This document shows, one piece after another, positions 1-6,168 of a stretch of DNA of 6,768 nucleotides. The DNA comes from Bacteroidales bacterium. GTDB taxonomy: Bacteria > Bacteroidota > Bacteroidia > Bacteroidales > Tenuifilaceae. A program made the translations under genes and the position numbers. The stretch spans positions 1-6,768 of the forward strand of contig DQHR01000030.1 of NCBI GenBank assembly GCA_003531155.1, given 5' to 3'. The notes beneath the pieces are model-generated. The model made no database searches and had not been told where the DNA came from. It saw only the letters and a program-made list of their open reading frames with translations. Positions within the stretch are counted from its first letter, which is position 1. The number at the start of each line of letters is the position of its first letter.

Positions 1-1890
1 AAGTGGCTAACTGCTAGAGCACTTTTCCCCATTGCTGAGATTTTTAAATACTTTACTCCAGAGGATTTCAACAACTTCGACGAGATAAGGCGGTTCATCT
101 TTGATACCATTGATAGGTACAGGCAAAGCAAAGGACGTGGCATTATCGCTAAATTTTACCGCGAGCGTTATGATGAGTATCAGATTTTTTCGCGCATTGG
201 TGATGGCTCTATGGGCGGTAAAGGTCGTGGGTTAGCTTTTATCGATTCGGTATTAAAGAGAAATTACTTAATTCATAAATTTGAGGGAGTTACGCTTACA
301 ATACCTCGTACCGTTGTGCTTAGCACAGATGTCTTCGACGAATTTATGGAGATAAATAATCTTTATCCCATAGCCATGTCGGATATCAGCAATGAGGAGA
401 TGCTTCGTCATTTTCTTAAAGCCGCAATTCCATCAAGAATCCATAAAGATCTTTTCTCATTTATAACCTTTGCTCGAAACCCTATAGCTGTTCGCTCATC
501 GAGCCTTTTGGAGGATTCGCACTATCAGCCTTTTGCCGGGATATATTCCACCTATATGATTCCTAATCTTCACGAAAACGAGCACCAAATGCTCGAGATT
601 TTAGGTCAAGCAATAAAGTGTGTTTACGCATCAGTTTACTACAAGGAAAGCAAGGCGTATATGCAGGCAACTCAGAATGTAATTGACGAGGAGCGCATGG
701 CTGTTGTTTTACAGGAGGTTGTTGGAACAGCGTATGGACATAAATTCTATCCAACCTTCTCTGGCGTTGCAAGATCATTGAATTTTTACCCCATTGAACC
801 CGAAGAGCCATCAGATGGAATTGCAAGCGTTGCTTTAGGTTTAGGGAAACATGTTGTAGATGGAAGACCAAGTCTTCGTTTTTCGCCAAAGTATCCCAAA
901 AAGGTATTTCAACTTTCAATCCCAGAAATGGCTTTGAGCGAAACACAAAAATCATTCCTTGCCCTAGATTTAAGGGCATCAAGTTTTGTTCCATCAACTG
1001 ATGATGGTATAAACCTGCTTGAGTTAGATGTTCGTGAAGCCTATAACGATGGAACTCTTACTTTGCTTGCATCAACATTTGATAACGAGAACCAGCAAAT
1101 TAAGGAAGGGTATAATGGGCAAGGACTTCCAATTCTATCTTTTTCTGGTATTTTAAAGCACTCAAAGTTCCCTCTTGCCGAAATACTCAGTACACTCCTT
1201 AAACTTGGGGAGCACGAAATGAATACACCTGTTGAGATCGAGTTTGCGGTAAACTTGAATGTTCCTGAAGGCCATCCAAAACTTTTTAGTTTTTTGCAGA
1301 TTCGCCCTATAGTTCAAAACCGTGAGATTGTAAATGTTGATATTGATAATATCAAAAAAGAAGATTTGATTCTCTATTCTGAATCGTCGCTTGGAAATGG
1401 GAAAATACAGGATATTTACGATGTTGTATATGTTAAACCCGAATCCTTCGATAAAGCGCGTACCTGTGAGATTGCTCTGATTATTGAGTCTCTAAATCAG
1501 AAACTGGTAAACGAAGGTAAACCTTATATCCTAATTGGACCAGGTCGATGGGGTTCGGCCGATAAATGGCTAGGAATACCGGTTAAGTGGCCGCAAATAT
1601 CAGGCGCAAGGCTAATTGTTGAGGCAGGGCAGGAGAATTACAGGATTGATCCTAGTCAGGGAACCCACTTTTTCCAAAATCTCACTTCGTTCAGGGTTGG
1701 TTATATTACCGTTAATCCTTATGTAAATCAAGGATATCTTGATTACGAATACTTGAATAATGCCGAAAAGGTTTATGAAGATGAACTTGTACGTCATGTT
1801 TCATTCGATGAACCTCTCGAAGTAATAATCAATGGGCAAAATCGGAAGGCTGCGGTGTTAAAGAGGATTGGAACTGTTGAGGGAAGTTAG
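1..1890 (+). CDS. PEP/pyruvate-binding (PPDK_N) ATP-grasp domain protein, 5'-truncated by the window
   Basis: The frame is open from the first base, so the gene begins upstream; 629 residues are visible. An ATG at 211 lies inside a conserved stretch (IGDGSMGGKGRGLAFI) and is not the start. The ATP-grasp domain of pyruvate phosphate dikinase/PEP synthase covers about residues 70-440. It shows the glycine-rich GGKGRG (72-77), the nucleotide-binding stretch RNPIAVRSSSLLEDS (159-173), AVVLQEVVG (234-242), VEIEFA (411-416) and the closing FLQIRP (431-436). The remaining ~190 residues contain GPGRWGSADKWLG (513-525) and QGTHFFQN (553-560). I see neither the phosphohistidine swivelling domain nor the PEP/pyruvate TIM barrel, so this is not a complete PEP synthase or PPDK. 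Family knowledge suggests ATP-dependent phosphotransfer, but the substrate is unknown. Bacteroidota relatives often carry an N-terminal response-regulator domain, which would lie outside this window. The stop overlaps the convergent next gene by 4 bp. Confidence 0.9.
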   Translation, partial: KWLTARALFPIAEIFKYFTPEDFNNFDEIRRFIFDTIDRYRQSKGRGIIAKFYRERYDEYQIFSRIGDGSMGGKGRGLAFIDSVLKRNYLIHKFEGVTLTIPRTVVLSTDVFDEFMEINNLYPIAMSDISNEEMLRHFLKAAIPSRIHKDLFSFITFARNPIAVRSSSLLEDSHYQPFAGIYSTYMIPNLHENEHQMLEILGQAIKCVYASVYYKESKAYMQATQNVIDEERMAVVLQEVVGTAYGHKFYPTFSGVARSLNFYPIEPEEPSDGIASVALGLGKHVVDGRPSLRFSPKYPKKVFQLSIPEMALSETQKSFLALDLRASSFVPSTDDGINLLELDVREAYNDGTLTLLASTFDNENQQIKEGYNGQGLPILSFSGILKHSKFPLAEILSTLLKLGEHEMNTPVEIEFAVNLNVPEGHPKLFSFLQIRPIVQNREIVNVDIDNIKKEDLILYSESSLGNGKIQDIYDVVYVKPESFDKARTCEIALIIESLNQKLVNEGKPYILIGPGRWGSADKWLGIPVKWPQISGARLIVEAGQENYRIDPSQGTHFFQNLTSFRVGYITVNPYVNQGYLDYEYLNNAEKVYEDELVRHVSFDEPLEVIINGQNRKAAVLKRIGTVEGS

Positions 1891-2465
1891 TTTTGAAAAT
1901 TTCTCTTTAGGTAGTAAAGTATTTTCCTCCCTTTATTCTCTACCCCTAGCGTTGCATCAATCAGTTGATGCTCTATCACGTATGGTAATTCCTCTTTAAT
2001 CCATTCGTAACGCATGGTGAGAAAAAGTAAGATATCCATGCAATGCGCCTTTACAGCTGGTTTGGAGTTTTTATCGATTAACCACTCAAAGCATGTTTCT
2101 ACTATTGGTTCCATGTCAACATTTTTGAGTAGCTCGCATGCATCTTTAGGAAATATATTTTTGGAACAATTACTCATTGCAATGTTAAGCAGTTTGCTGA
2201 AATGCCTCTGAGCGCTTGAGTTTTTTATGGTAGGTATTAGTTCTATTATTTTAGATAAATTAAGACTGAAAATATCAGGATTTGAGGTAAGCGCATTTTC
2301 CAAAACCCATGCAGCATGGAAGCTAAGTTTTTCGTTATCCGATTGGCATAGCTCAAATAAAATGGTAATTCCATCCTCCATACAAACAAATTGTTCAGCA
2401 AGGGCTATACAATCCTTTTTAATCATAATGTAATTAAGCCTATCGATAAGAATATCTTTTTCCAT
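1887..2465 (-). CDS. Small all-helical HEAT/ARM-like repeat protein, hypothetical
   Basis: This 192-residue protein has no signal peptide or membrane segment. It is predicted by eye to be almost entirely amphipathic helices. Repeating helix pairs such as LSFHAAWVLENAL (about 47-59), the HFSKLLNIAM region (about 88-97) and AVKAHCMDILLFLTM (about 137-151) resemble HEAT/ARM solenoid repeats, including the AAWVL signature seen in many short uncharacterised Bacteroidota proteins. Such folds usually serve as protein-protein interaction scaffolds, and no enzymatic motif is visible. The ATG at 2463-2465 is the first plausible start. On its own strand a near-match to the -7 element (TAATTTTA, one mismatch) lies at 2504-2497, about 30 bp before the start. 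It is divergent from the DUF364-thiF-thiS operon and convergent with the upstream ATP-grasp gene: its TAA and that gene's TAG share the bases TTAG. The function is unknown, and the repeat assignment is inference. Confidence 0.8.
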   Translation of the reverse strand: MEKDILIDRLNYIMIKKDCIALAEQFVCMEDGITILFELCQSDNEKLSFHAAWVLENALTSNPDIFSLNLSKIIELIPTIKNSSAQRHFSKLLNIAMSNCSKNIFPKDACELLKNVDMEPIVETCFEWLIDKNSKPAVKAHCMDILLFLTMRYEWIKEELPYVIEHQLIDATLGVENKGRKILYYLKRNFQN

Positions 2466-2480
2466 ACATTTGCCAATTCT

Positions 2481-2488
2481 TAAATTTG
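2481..2488 (+). promoter_or_regulatory. Bacteroidota-type -7 promoter element (TAAATTTG) of the DUF364-thiF-thiS operon
   Basis: TAAATTTG is an exact match to the Bacteroidota -7 consensus TAnnTTTG and ends 33 bases before the ATG at 2522. No convincing -33 TTTG is present; only a T-run lies at about 2457-2461. A promoter here would put transcription start near 2494, downstream of the TTG at 2486. This supports ATG 2522 as the translation start. Confidence 0.5.
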
Positions 2489-2521
2489 TTGGTTTTTAAA
2501 ATTAGCAATCAAAGCAATTCG

Positions 2522-3244
2522 ATGGATTACAGTAACGATATTTTACAGAAACTTTTTGCGAAGTACCCTTTTAATCAAGATGTTCTTGCAGATATTATTT
2601 TCGGTGATAACCATTGTGCCGTTCAACTGACTAATGGGAATGTTGGAGTTTGCTCTACGTTAGGAACTAGGTTGATAGGAGATGTGTCTGTTCTTTCAAA
2701 TCCCGATTTTAGTTGTATTGAGCATCGTATTATTGCAAACGCGTGGGTGAACGCAAATGCTAATTATAACCTAAATCCTTGTGGGGTAGGTAATATTTTT
2801 GATGCTATTAATTTTGCTAGGTTTAAAAACATTGTGATGGTTGGTTATTTTGAATCTCTGGCCAATACGTTTAAAGAAAAAGGGATAGAAGTTGCCATTT
2901 TTGATTTGGATTCGGATGAAAAGCCTGTAGAATCTATCGATAATCAAAGCGAATATCTTTCAAAGGCTGATGCCATAGTGCTCACAGCAACAAGCATATT
3001 CAACATGACGTTTGGTAAGGTTTTGTCCCAATCTAACCCTAAAGCCGATATTTTTGTGCTTGGACCATCAACACCCATTGATTTGCTGATGTTTAGCGAT
3101 TCAAGGGTGAAGGTTCTTTTTGGAACCTTATTCAATAAAGACGATTCAAGAGTTCTCGATATAATTCGATCAGGCGGTGCTGCAAAAACATTTCTACCTT
3201 TAGCAAAGAAAGTTTATTTTTGTGGAAATTTTAATGCGAAGTAG
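2522..3244 (+). CDS. DUF4213/DUF364 family protein (putative heavy-metal chelation, Rossmann-like)
   Basis: The protein has 240 residues from ATG 2522. The frame extends to a TTG at 2486, but that codon overlaps the promoter box and adds only a non-conserved leader, so ATG is preferred. The N-terminal part fits DUF4213: around residues 22-46, 'ADIIFGDNHCAVQL' is followed by 'GNVGVCSTLG'. The C-terminal two thirds fit DUF364, with KNIVMVGYF and the GIEVAIFDLD strand as the Rossmann-like start, then ADAIVLTATSIFNMTF and VLGPSTP as family-typical stretches. Relatives are labelled putative heavy-metal chelation proteins, and their genomic context has been linked to anaerobic cobalamin and metal-enzyme loci; no biochemical activity is established. 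The protein is soluble, with no signal peptide. It is first in an apparent operon, 23 bp ahead of thiF. That context suggests a role with a sulfur-carrier pathway, perhaps metal or cofactor handling, which is inference. Confidence 0.82.
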   Translation: MDYSNDILQKLFAKYPFNQDVLADIIFGDNHCAVQLTNGNVGVCSTLGTRLIGDVSVLSNPDFSCIEHRIIANAWVNANANYNLNPCGVGNIFDAINFARFKNIVMVGYFESLANTFKEKGIEVAIFDLDSDEKPVESIDNQSEYLSKADAIVLTATSIFNMTFGKVLSQSNPKADIFVLGPSTPIDLLMFSDSRVKVLFGTLFNKDDSRVLDIIRSGGAAKTFLPLAKKVYFCGNFNAK

Positions 3245-3267
3245 TTAGTAAACAGTAGAAAAACTCA

Positions 3268-3882
3268 ATGCCAACATTTGATAAAATAAAACAAATAATG
3301 CAAAAGCATACAGTTGGTATTGCTGGCGCAGGTGGTCTTGGGAGCAACGTAGCAATGGCGCTAACGCGTGTTGGAATCGGTAAACTGATTATCGCTGACT
3401 TCGATGTTGTATCGGAAAGTAACCTAAATCGACAATTCTATTTTTCTGATCAAATTGGAAGGGTCAAGGTTGAAACGTTAAAGGAAAATCTTAATAGGAT
3501 TAATCCTGACGTTAAGATTGAAATTCATAATTTGAAACTTGATGCAGATAACCTGCTGTCAACTTTTGCAAATGTAGATGTAATGGTTGAGGCTTTTGAT
3601 AAAGCAGATTGTAAACAAATAATTGTTGAAGCATTTCAAATATCAAAACCTAGTACTCCATTAATTTTAGGTAATGGTATGGCTGGTTGGGGAAAATCTA
3701 ATGAGATGAGAGTTCAACAATATGGGAATTTATATATTTGCGGCGATAATGTAGCTGAGATTGGACCAGAAATGCCACCCATGGCGCCAAGGGTGTTGAT
3801 TTGTGCCGCAATGCAGGCAAACACAGTGATGAGCATTTTATTACAAAAGAAATTTGGCAATGAATATAATTTTGAACCATAA
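3268..3882 (+). CDS. thiF: ThiF family-2 E1-like sulfur carrier adenylyltransferase
   Basis: This is a 204-residue HesA/MoeB/ThiF-fold enzyme of the short 'family 2' type. It should use ATP to adenylate the C-terminal glycine of the adjacent ThiS, the step before thiocarboxylation. The visible motifs are the Rossmann P-loop GAGGLGS (20-26), the ribose-binding DFD (44-46), SNLNRQ (51-56) with the arginine finger, GRVKVETL (64-71) with the conserved lysine, and VEAFDKADCK (107-116) with the catalytic-type aspartate D111. The C-terminal block ICGDNVAEIGPEMPPMAPRV (157-176) is typical of this subfamily. It lacks the zinc-binding CxxC pairs and the C-terminal extension of E. coli ThiF/MoeB, as expected for the short form. 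Candidate sulfur-relay cysteines are C115, C158 and C179. The start ATG 3268 lies 23 bp after the DUF364 stop, and the 3' end overlaps thiS. Since no thiG or thiH is adjacent, the pathway could be thiamine synthesis or another sulfur-transfer route such as a molybdenum or tungsten cofactor. Confidence 0.88.
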   Translation: MPTFDKIKQIMQKHTVGIAGAGGLGSNVAMALTRVGIGKLIIADFDVVSESNLNRQFYFSDQIGRVKVETLKENLNRINPDVKIEIHNLKLDADNLLSTFANVDVMVEAFDKADCKQIIVEAFQISKPSTPLILGNGMAGWGKSNEMRVQQYGNLYICGDNVAEIGPEMPPMAPRVLICAAMQANTVMSILLQKKFGNEYNFEP

Positions 3883-4069
3883 CCCCGAAATTATTGAGAC
3901 AAATAGCGATTCGATAACAATTTCGGAGTTGCTAAAGATTAAGTCGTTTACGTATAAGCAATTGATTGTTAAGGTTAACGATGTGCTTGTATTGAATGAG
4001 AACTATTCAACAACATCCATTAAAGGCGGTGATAATGTAATGGTTATTCACCTAATGACTGGTGGATAA
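3860..4069 (+). CDS. thiS: Ubiquitin-like sulfur carrier protein ThiS
   Basis: The product is a 69-residue beta-grasp sulfur carrier. It shows the ThiS pattern: ITISELLKIK helix region, LIVKVNDVLVLNENY, then KGGDNVMVIHLMTGG at the C-terminus. The terminal Gly-Gly is the site of adenylation and thiocarboxylate formation by the upstream ThiF. The length is normal for ThiS (about 65-70 residues). ATG 3860 is chosen over a TTG two codons earlier. It overlaps the last 23 bases of thiF in a different frame, indicating translational coupling and a balanced supply of the E1-like enzyme and its substrate. MoaD-like carriers share the fold and the Gly-Gly tail but are usually longer (about 80 residues), so ThiS is the better call. 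The acceptor of the sulfur is not visible locally. Confidence 0.87.
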   Translation: MNIILNHNPEIIETNSDSITISELLKIKSFTYKQLIVKVNDVLVLNENYSTTSIKGGDNVMVIHLMTGG

Positions 4070-4108
4070 CTTTTTACCAGTTTTAGTTAATAGCATCATT
4101 TTGTTAAT

Positions 4109-4116
4109 TAAATTTG
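4109..4116 (+). promoter_or_regulatory. Bacteroidota-type -7 promoter element (TAAATTTG) upstream of the divisome gene
   Basis: This second TAAATTTG, identical to the box at 2481-2488, lies 29 bases before the ATG at 4146 in the 76-bp gap after thiS. A degenerate -33 candidate (TTTTAG, 4081-4086) is about 22 bp upstream. The box suggests that the divisome gene is transcribed separately from DUF364-thiF-thiS. Confidence 0.5.
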
Positions 4117-4145
4117 TGTAATTATTTTATTTTTAATACGCTGTA

Positions 4146-4448
4146 ATGAAGGGACAGGATATTTGGAGGAAAATTCAACCTTGGGTAAAAAACAAATTTA
4201 TCCTTACTTCCTTCGTTTTCCTTCTTTGGCTTATAATCTTCGATCGTAGCAATTGGTTTGATATGGTTGGAGAGGTTAGAGCAATCCATAAACTCGAAGA
4301 CGAAAAGGACTACTACCAAAAAAAGATTCAATCCGATAATCAAAAGCTCAAAGAGCTTAAAACCAACGACGAAAACCTTGAGAAATTTGCTCGCGAGCAG
4401 TACCTTATGAAAAAATCCGATGAGGTAATATTTGTAGTTGAAGAGTAA
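4146..4448 (+). CDS. FtsB/DivIC-type septum formation initiator protein
   Basis: This 100-residue bitopic membrane protein has the FtsB/DivIC layout: a short positively charged cytoplasmic N-terminus, one transmembrane helix at about residues 18-33 (FILTSFVFLLWLIIF), then a periplasmic coiled coil at about 41-80 rich in Glu, Lys and Leu. The family signature follows at 79-98 (EKFAREQYLMKKSDEVIFVV), equivalent to the 'ARExxxMxKxxE' end of FtsB-like proteins. These proteins form the FtsQ/DivIB-FtsL-FtsB/DivIC complex that connects early division proteins to septal peptidoglycan synthesis. The length is normal. It has its own upstream -7 box and is followed by a 129-bp gap, so it is probably monocistronic here. 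The short divergent family makes FtsB and DivIC hard to tell apart, so no symbol is given. Confidence 0.88.
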   Translation: MKGQDIWRKIQPWVKNKFILTSFVFLLWLIIFDRSNWFDMVGEVRAIHKLEDEKDYYQKKIQSDNQKLKELKTNDENLEKFAREQYLMKKSDEVIFVVEE

Positions 4449-4505
4449 ATTCGCTATATTTCAATCAGTTTCGCTTTTATTGATATAGATAATTAATATA
4501 GTTAA

Positions 4506-4526
4506 CATATATCATTGCTATATATG
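4506..4526. repeat. 7-bp perfect inverted repeat (CATATAT-N7-ATATATG) upstream of the cytochrome promoter
   Basis: CATATAT at 4506-4512 is mirrored by ATATATG at 4520-4526 around a 7-base spacer. It sits immediately upstream of the putative -33 element at 4529, a normal place for an operator or activator site. The arms are pure A/T apart from their ends, in an A+T-rich gap, so chance is a real possibility. No regulator family is recognised. Confidence 0.3.
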
Positions 4527-4528
4527 GC

Positions 4529-4556
4529 TTGTAATTCTATTAGATACCTACTTTTG
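4529..4556 (+). promoter_or_regulatory. Bacteroidota-type promoter (TTG-N17-TACTTTTG) of the cytochrome gene
   Basis: TACTTTTG at 4549-4556 matches TAnnTTTG exactly, with TTG at 4529-4531 as a -33 candidate after a 17-bp spacer, slightly shorter than typical. The box ends 21 bases before ATG 4578, predicting a very short leader. It is the best of the three promoter candidates in the window because both elements are present. Confidence 0.55.
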
Positions 4557-4577
4557 CTACTCTAAAACCAAACTTGT

Positions 4578-6083
4578 ATGAAACTACCACGTTCCTACTA
4601 CAACCTGCTTTCCTTCATTGGAACTGTAATTGCAGCGGTTAGTTTTTTAGTAATACTTTTCCTTTTTATCATATCCCTTTTCTTTGAGAGTAGTTCCTAC
4701 CTTGGGCTGTTCATGTATATCATCGTTCCAGTTTTCCTAGTTATAGGTTTACTGATTATTCCTTTTGGAATGCTCTTAGAGATGAGAAGGAGGAAAAAAC
4801 GTGTTCAGGTTTACCTTAAAGGCGAATGGCCTGTTATTGATTTAAATGTTTCGAGATATAGGAATGCAATTATAATTTTTGGAATAGGTACTGTTCTGTT
4901 TTTACTTTTAACAGGACTAGGTAGCTATGAGGCATTCCATTATACCGAATCAGTTGAGTTTTGCGGCACCCTTTGTCACGAGGTGATGAAACCTGAACAT
5001 GAGGCATACCAAAATTCACCTCATGCACGTGTAACTTGTGTTGAGTGTCACGTTGGTTCGGGTGTAGGTTGGTATGTTAAGTCAAAATTATCAGGGTTGC
5101 ATCAGGTTTATGCTGTTTTAACCAACGATTTTCATCGTCCAGTTGGAACACCATTACATGATTTACGCCCTGCTGGCGAAACTTGCGAGCAATGCCACTG
5201 GCCACAAAAATTCTATTCACGTCAATTAAGGAGCGAGAAGCATTTCTTAAGCGATAGCATGAATACCGAGTGGAATATCAACTTACAAATGAAGATTGGA
5301 CCTTCGAATAGTGCAATGGGCTTAGCTGAGGGTATTCATTGGCATATCAATCCAAAAGTTAAAATTGAGTACATTTCTAACGAAGATAAACGAGAAGAGA
5401 TTCCTTGGGTTCGATATACAAACTTAGAAACTGGTGAGGTTACTGAATTTAGAGATACCGAGGCAGAAGTTGAACAAGATGTAATTGATAAGTCAGAGAA
5501 AAGAACTATGGACTGTATCGATTGCCACAATCGCCCATCACATAACTACTTAACTCCAGCAACATTTATTGACCAATCTCTTACATCAGGTGCAATTCCA
5601 AAAGACTTACGTTTTATTAAAAAAGCAATGATGAAGGCTTTTGTTGAACCAATGAAGAGTACTACGGATAGCACTTTGGCTCAAATCGATAGCTTAATTC
5701 ATGGATACTATAAAGAAAAGAAACCTTGGATTTACAACACCAGGTTAGATGATATAAATAAATCAGTAGCCGAAGCTAAGAGACAATTTGGTTATAATAT
5801 GTTTCCGGAGATGAAAGCTAGTTGGGATGCATATCCTGAACATATTGGTCATAAAGTATTCGATGGTTGCTTTAGATGCCATAACGATACGCACGTTAGC
5901 ACCGATGGAAAGAAAACAATATCTAAGGATTGTAATATTTGCCATACAATTGCTTCGCAAGGTATTGCTGGTCAGGAACAGTATTCTCCACTAAACCAAT
6001 CGCTTGAATTTGTTCATCCAAAGGATATTGGTGATGAATGGAAGACAACTAAATGCTCGGTTTGTCATCGAAATTTATATTGA
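4578..6083 (+). CDS. Seven-heme NapC/NirT-family membrane cytochrome c, ImcH-like architecture
   Basis: This 501-residue protein has two N-terminal membrane helices (about 10-36 and 43-67), a basic cytoplasmic loop (RRRKKR, 70-75), a third helix (about 96-115) and a large periplasmic domain. The heme-binding motifs are C129-GTL-CH134 (atypical CxxxCH) and six CxxCH motifs starting at C154, C203, C313, C431, C452 and C493, giving seven hemes. The block from 122 to 180 (FCGTLCHEVM, SPHARVTCVECH, WYVKSKLSG) is typical of the NapC/NirT/NrfH quinol-dehydrogenase family. This family takes electrons from menaquinol and passes them to periplasmic or outer-membrane partners. Three helices, about 500 residues and seven hemes match Geobacter ImcH, an inner-membrane cytochrome needed for high-potential extracellular acceptors, but the acceptor here is unknown. 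No terminal reductase is adjacent. It has its own promoter and an intrinsic terminator, so it is likely monocistronic. Maturation needs cytochrome c synthesis genes elsewhere. Confidence 0.92.
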   Translation: MKLPRSYYNLLSFIGTVIAAVSFLVILFLFIISLFFESSSYLGLFMYIIVPVFLVIGLLIIPFGMLLEMRRRKKRVQVYLKGEWPVIDLNVSRYRNAIIIFGIGTVLFLLLTGLGSYEAFHYTESVEFCGTLCHEVMKPEHEAYQNSPHARVTCVECHVGSGVGWYVKSKLSGLHQVYAVLTNDFHRPVGTPLHDLRPAGETCEQCHWPQKFYSRQLRSEKHFLSDSMNTEWNINLQMKIGPSNSAMGLAEGIHWHINPKVKIEYISNEDKREEIPWVRYTNLETGEVTEFRDTEAEVEQDVIDKSEKRTMDCIDCHNRPSHNYLTPATFIDQSLTSGAIPKDLRFIKKAMMKAFVEPMKSTTDSTLAQIDSLIHGYYKEKKPWIYNTRLDDINKSVAEAKRQFGYNMFPEMKASWDAYPEHIGHKVFDGCFRCHNDTHVSTDGKKTISKDCNICHTIASQGIAGQEQYSPLNQSLEFVHPKDIGDEWKTTKCSVCHRNLY

Positions 6084-6102
6084 TAATTTGCTCAAATAAG
6101 AT

Positions 6103-6133
6103 AAAAACCCCTCAATTTATTGAGGGGTTTTTT
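6103..6133 (+). terminator. Rho-independent terminator after the cytochrome gene
   Basis: A perfect 13-bp stem (6103-6115 with 6120-6132) has a CCCCTCAA/TTGAGGGG core, a TTTA loop and a T-run on the 3' side, 19 bases after the cytochrome stop. The matching A-run on the 5' side means it could also work on the opposite strand. Confidence 0.92.
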
Positions 6134-6168
6134 ATTACATTGCATCGAACTTATTCAATATTTATAAA

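Noticed and set aside
563..997. 144-codon open frame on the minus strand inside the ATP-grasp gene
   Set aside because: It lies opposite a well-conserved coding region, has no recognisable domain and no promoter; it is a shadow frame.
2486..2521. TTG at 2486 as the start of the DUF364 gene
   Set aside because: The TTG lies inside the TAAATTTG promoter box, would add 12 non-conserved residues, and an ATG at 2522 directly precedes the conserved part.
3854..3859. TTG at 3854 as the start of thiS
   Set aside because: It adds only two residues, and ATG 3860 gives a normal ThiS length and N-terminus.
4057..4084. Possible terminator at the end of thiS (ACTGGT...ACCAGT followed by TTT)
   Set aside because: Only six good pairs with a 12-base loop and a three-T tail, and the stem overlaps the last codons; too weak to call.
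4122..4343. 73-codon minus-strand frame opposite the divisome gene
   Set aside because: It covers the promoter gap and the FtsB/DivIC gene in antisense and its composition mirrors that gene; no independent support.
4480..4493. FNR/CRP-type site TTGAT-N4-ATAAT as a called feature
   Set aside because: The second half matches ATCAA poorly, so it is mentioned only as part of a low-interest observation.
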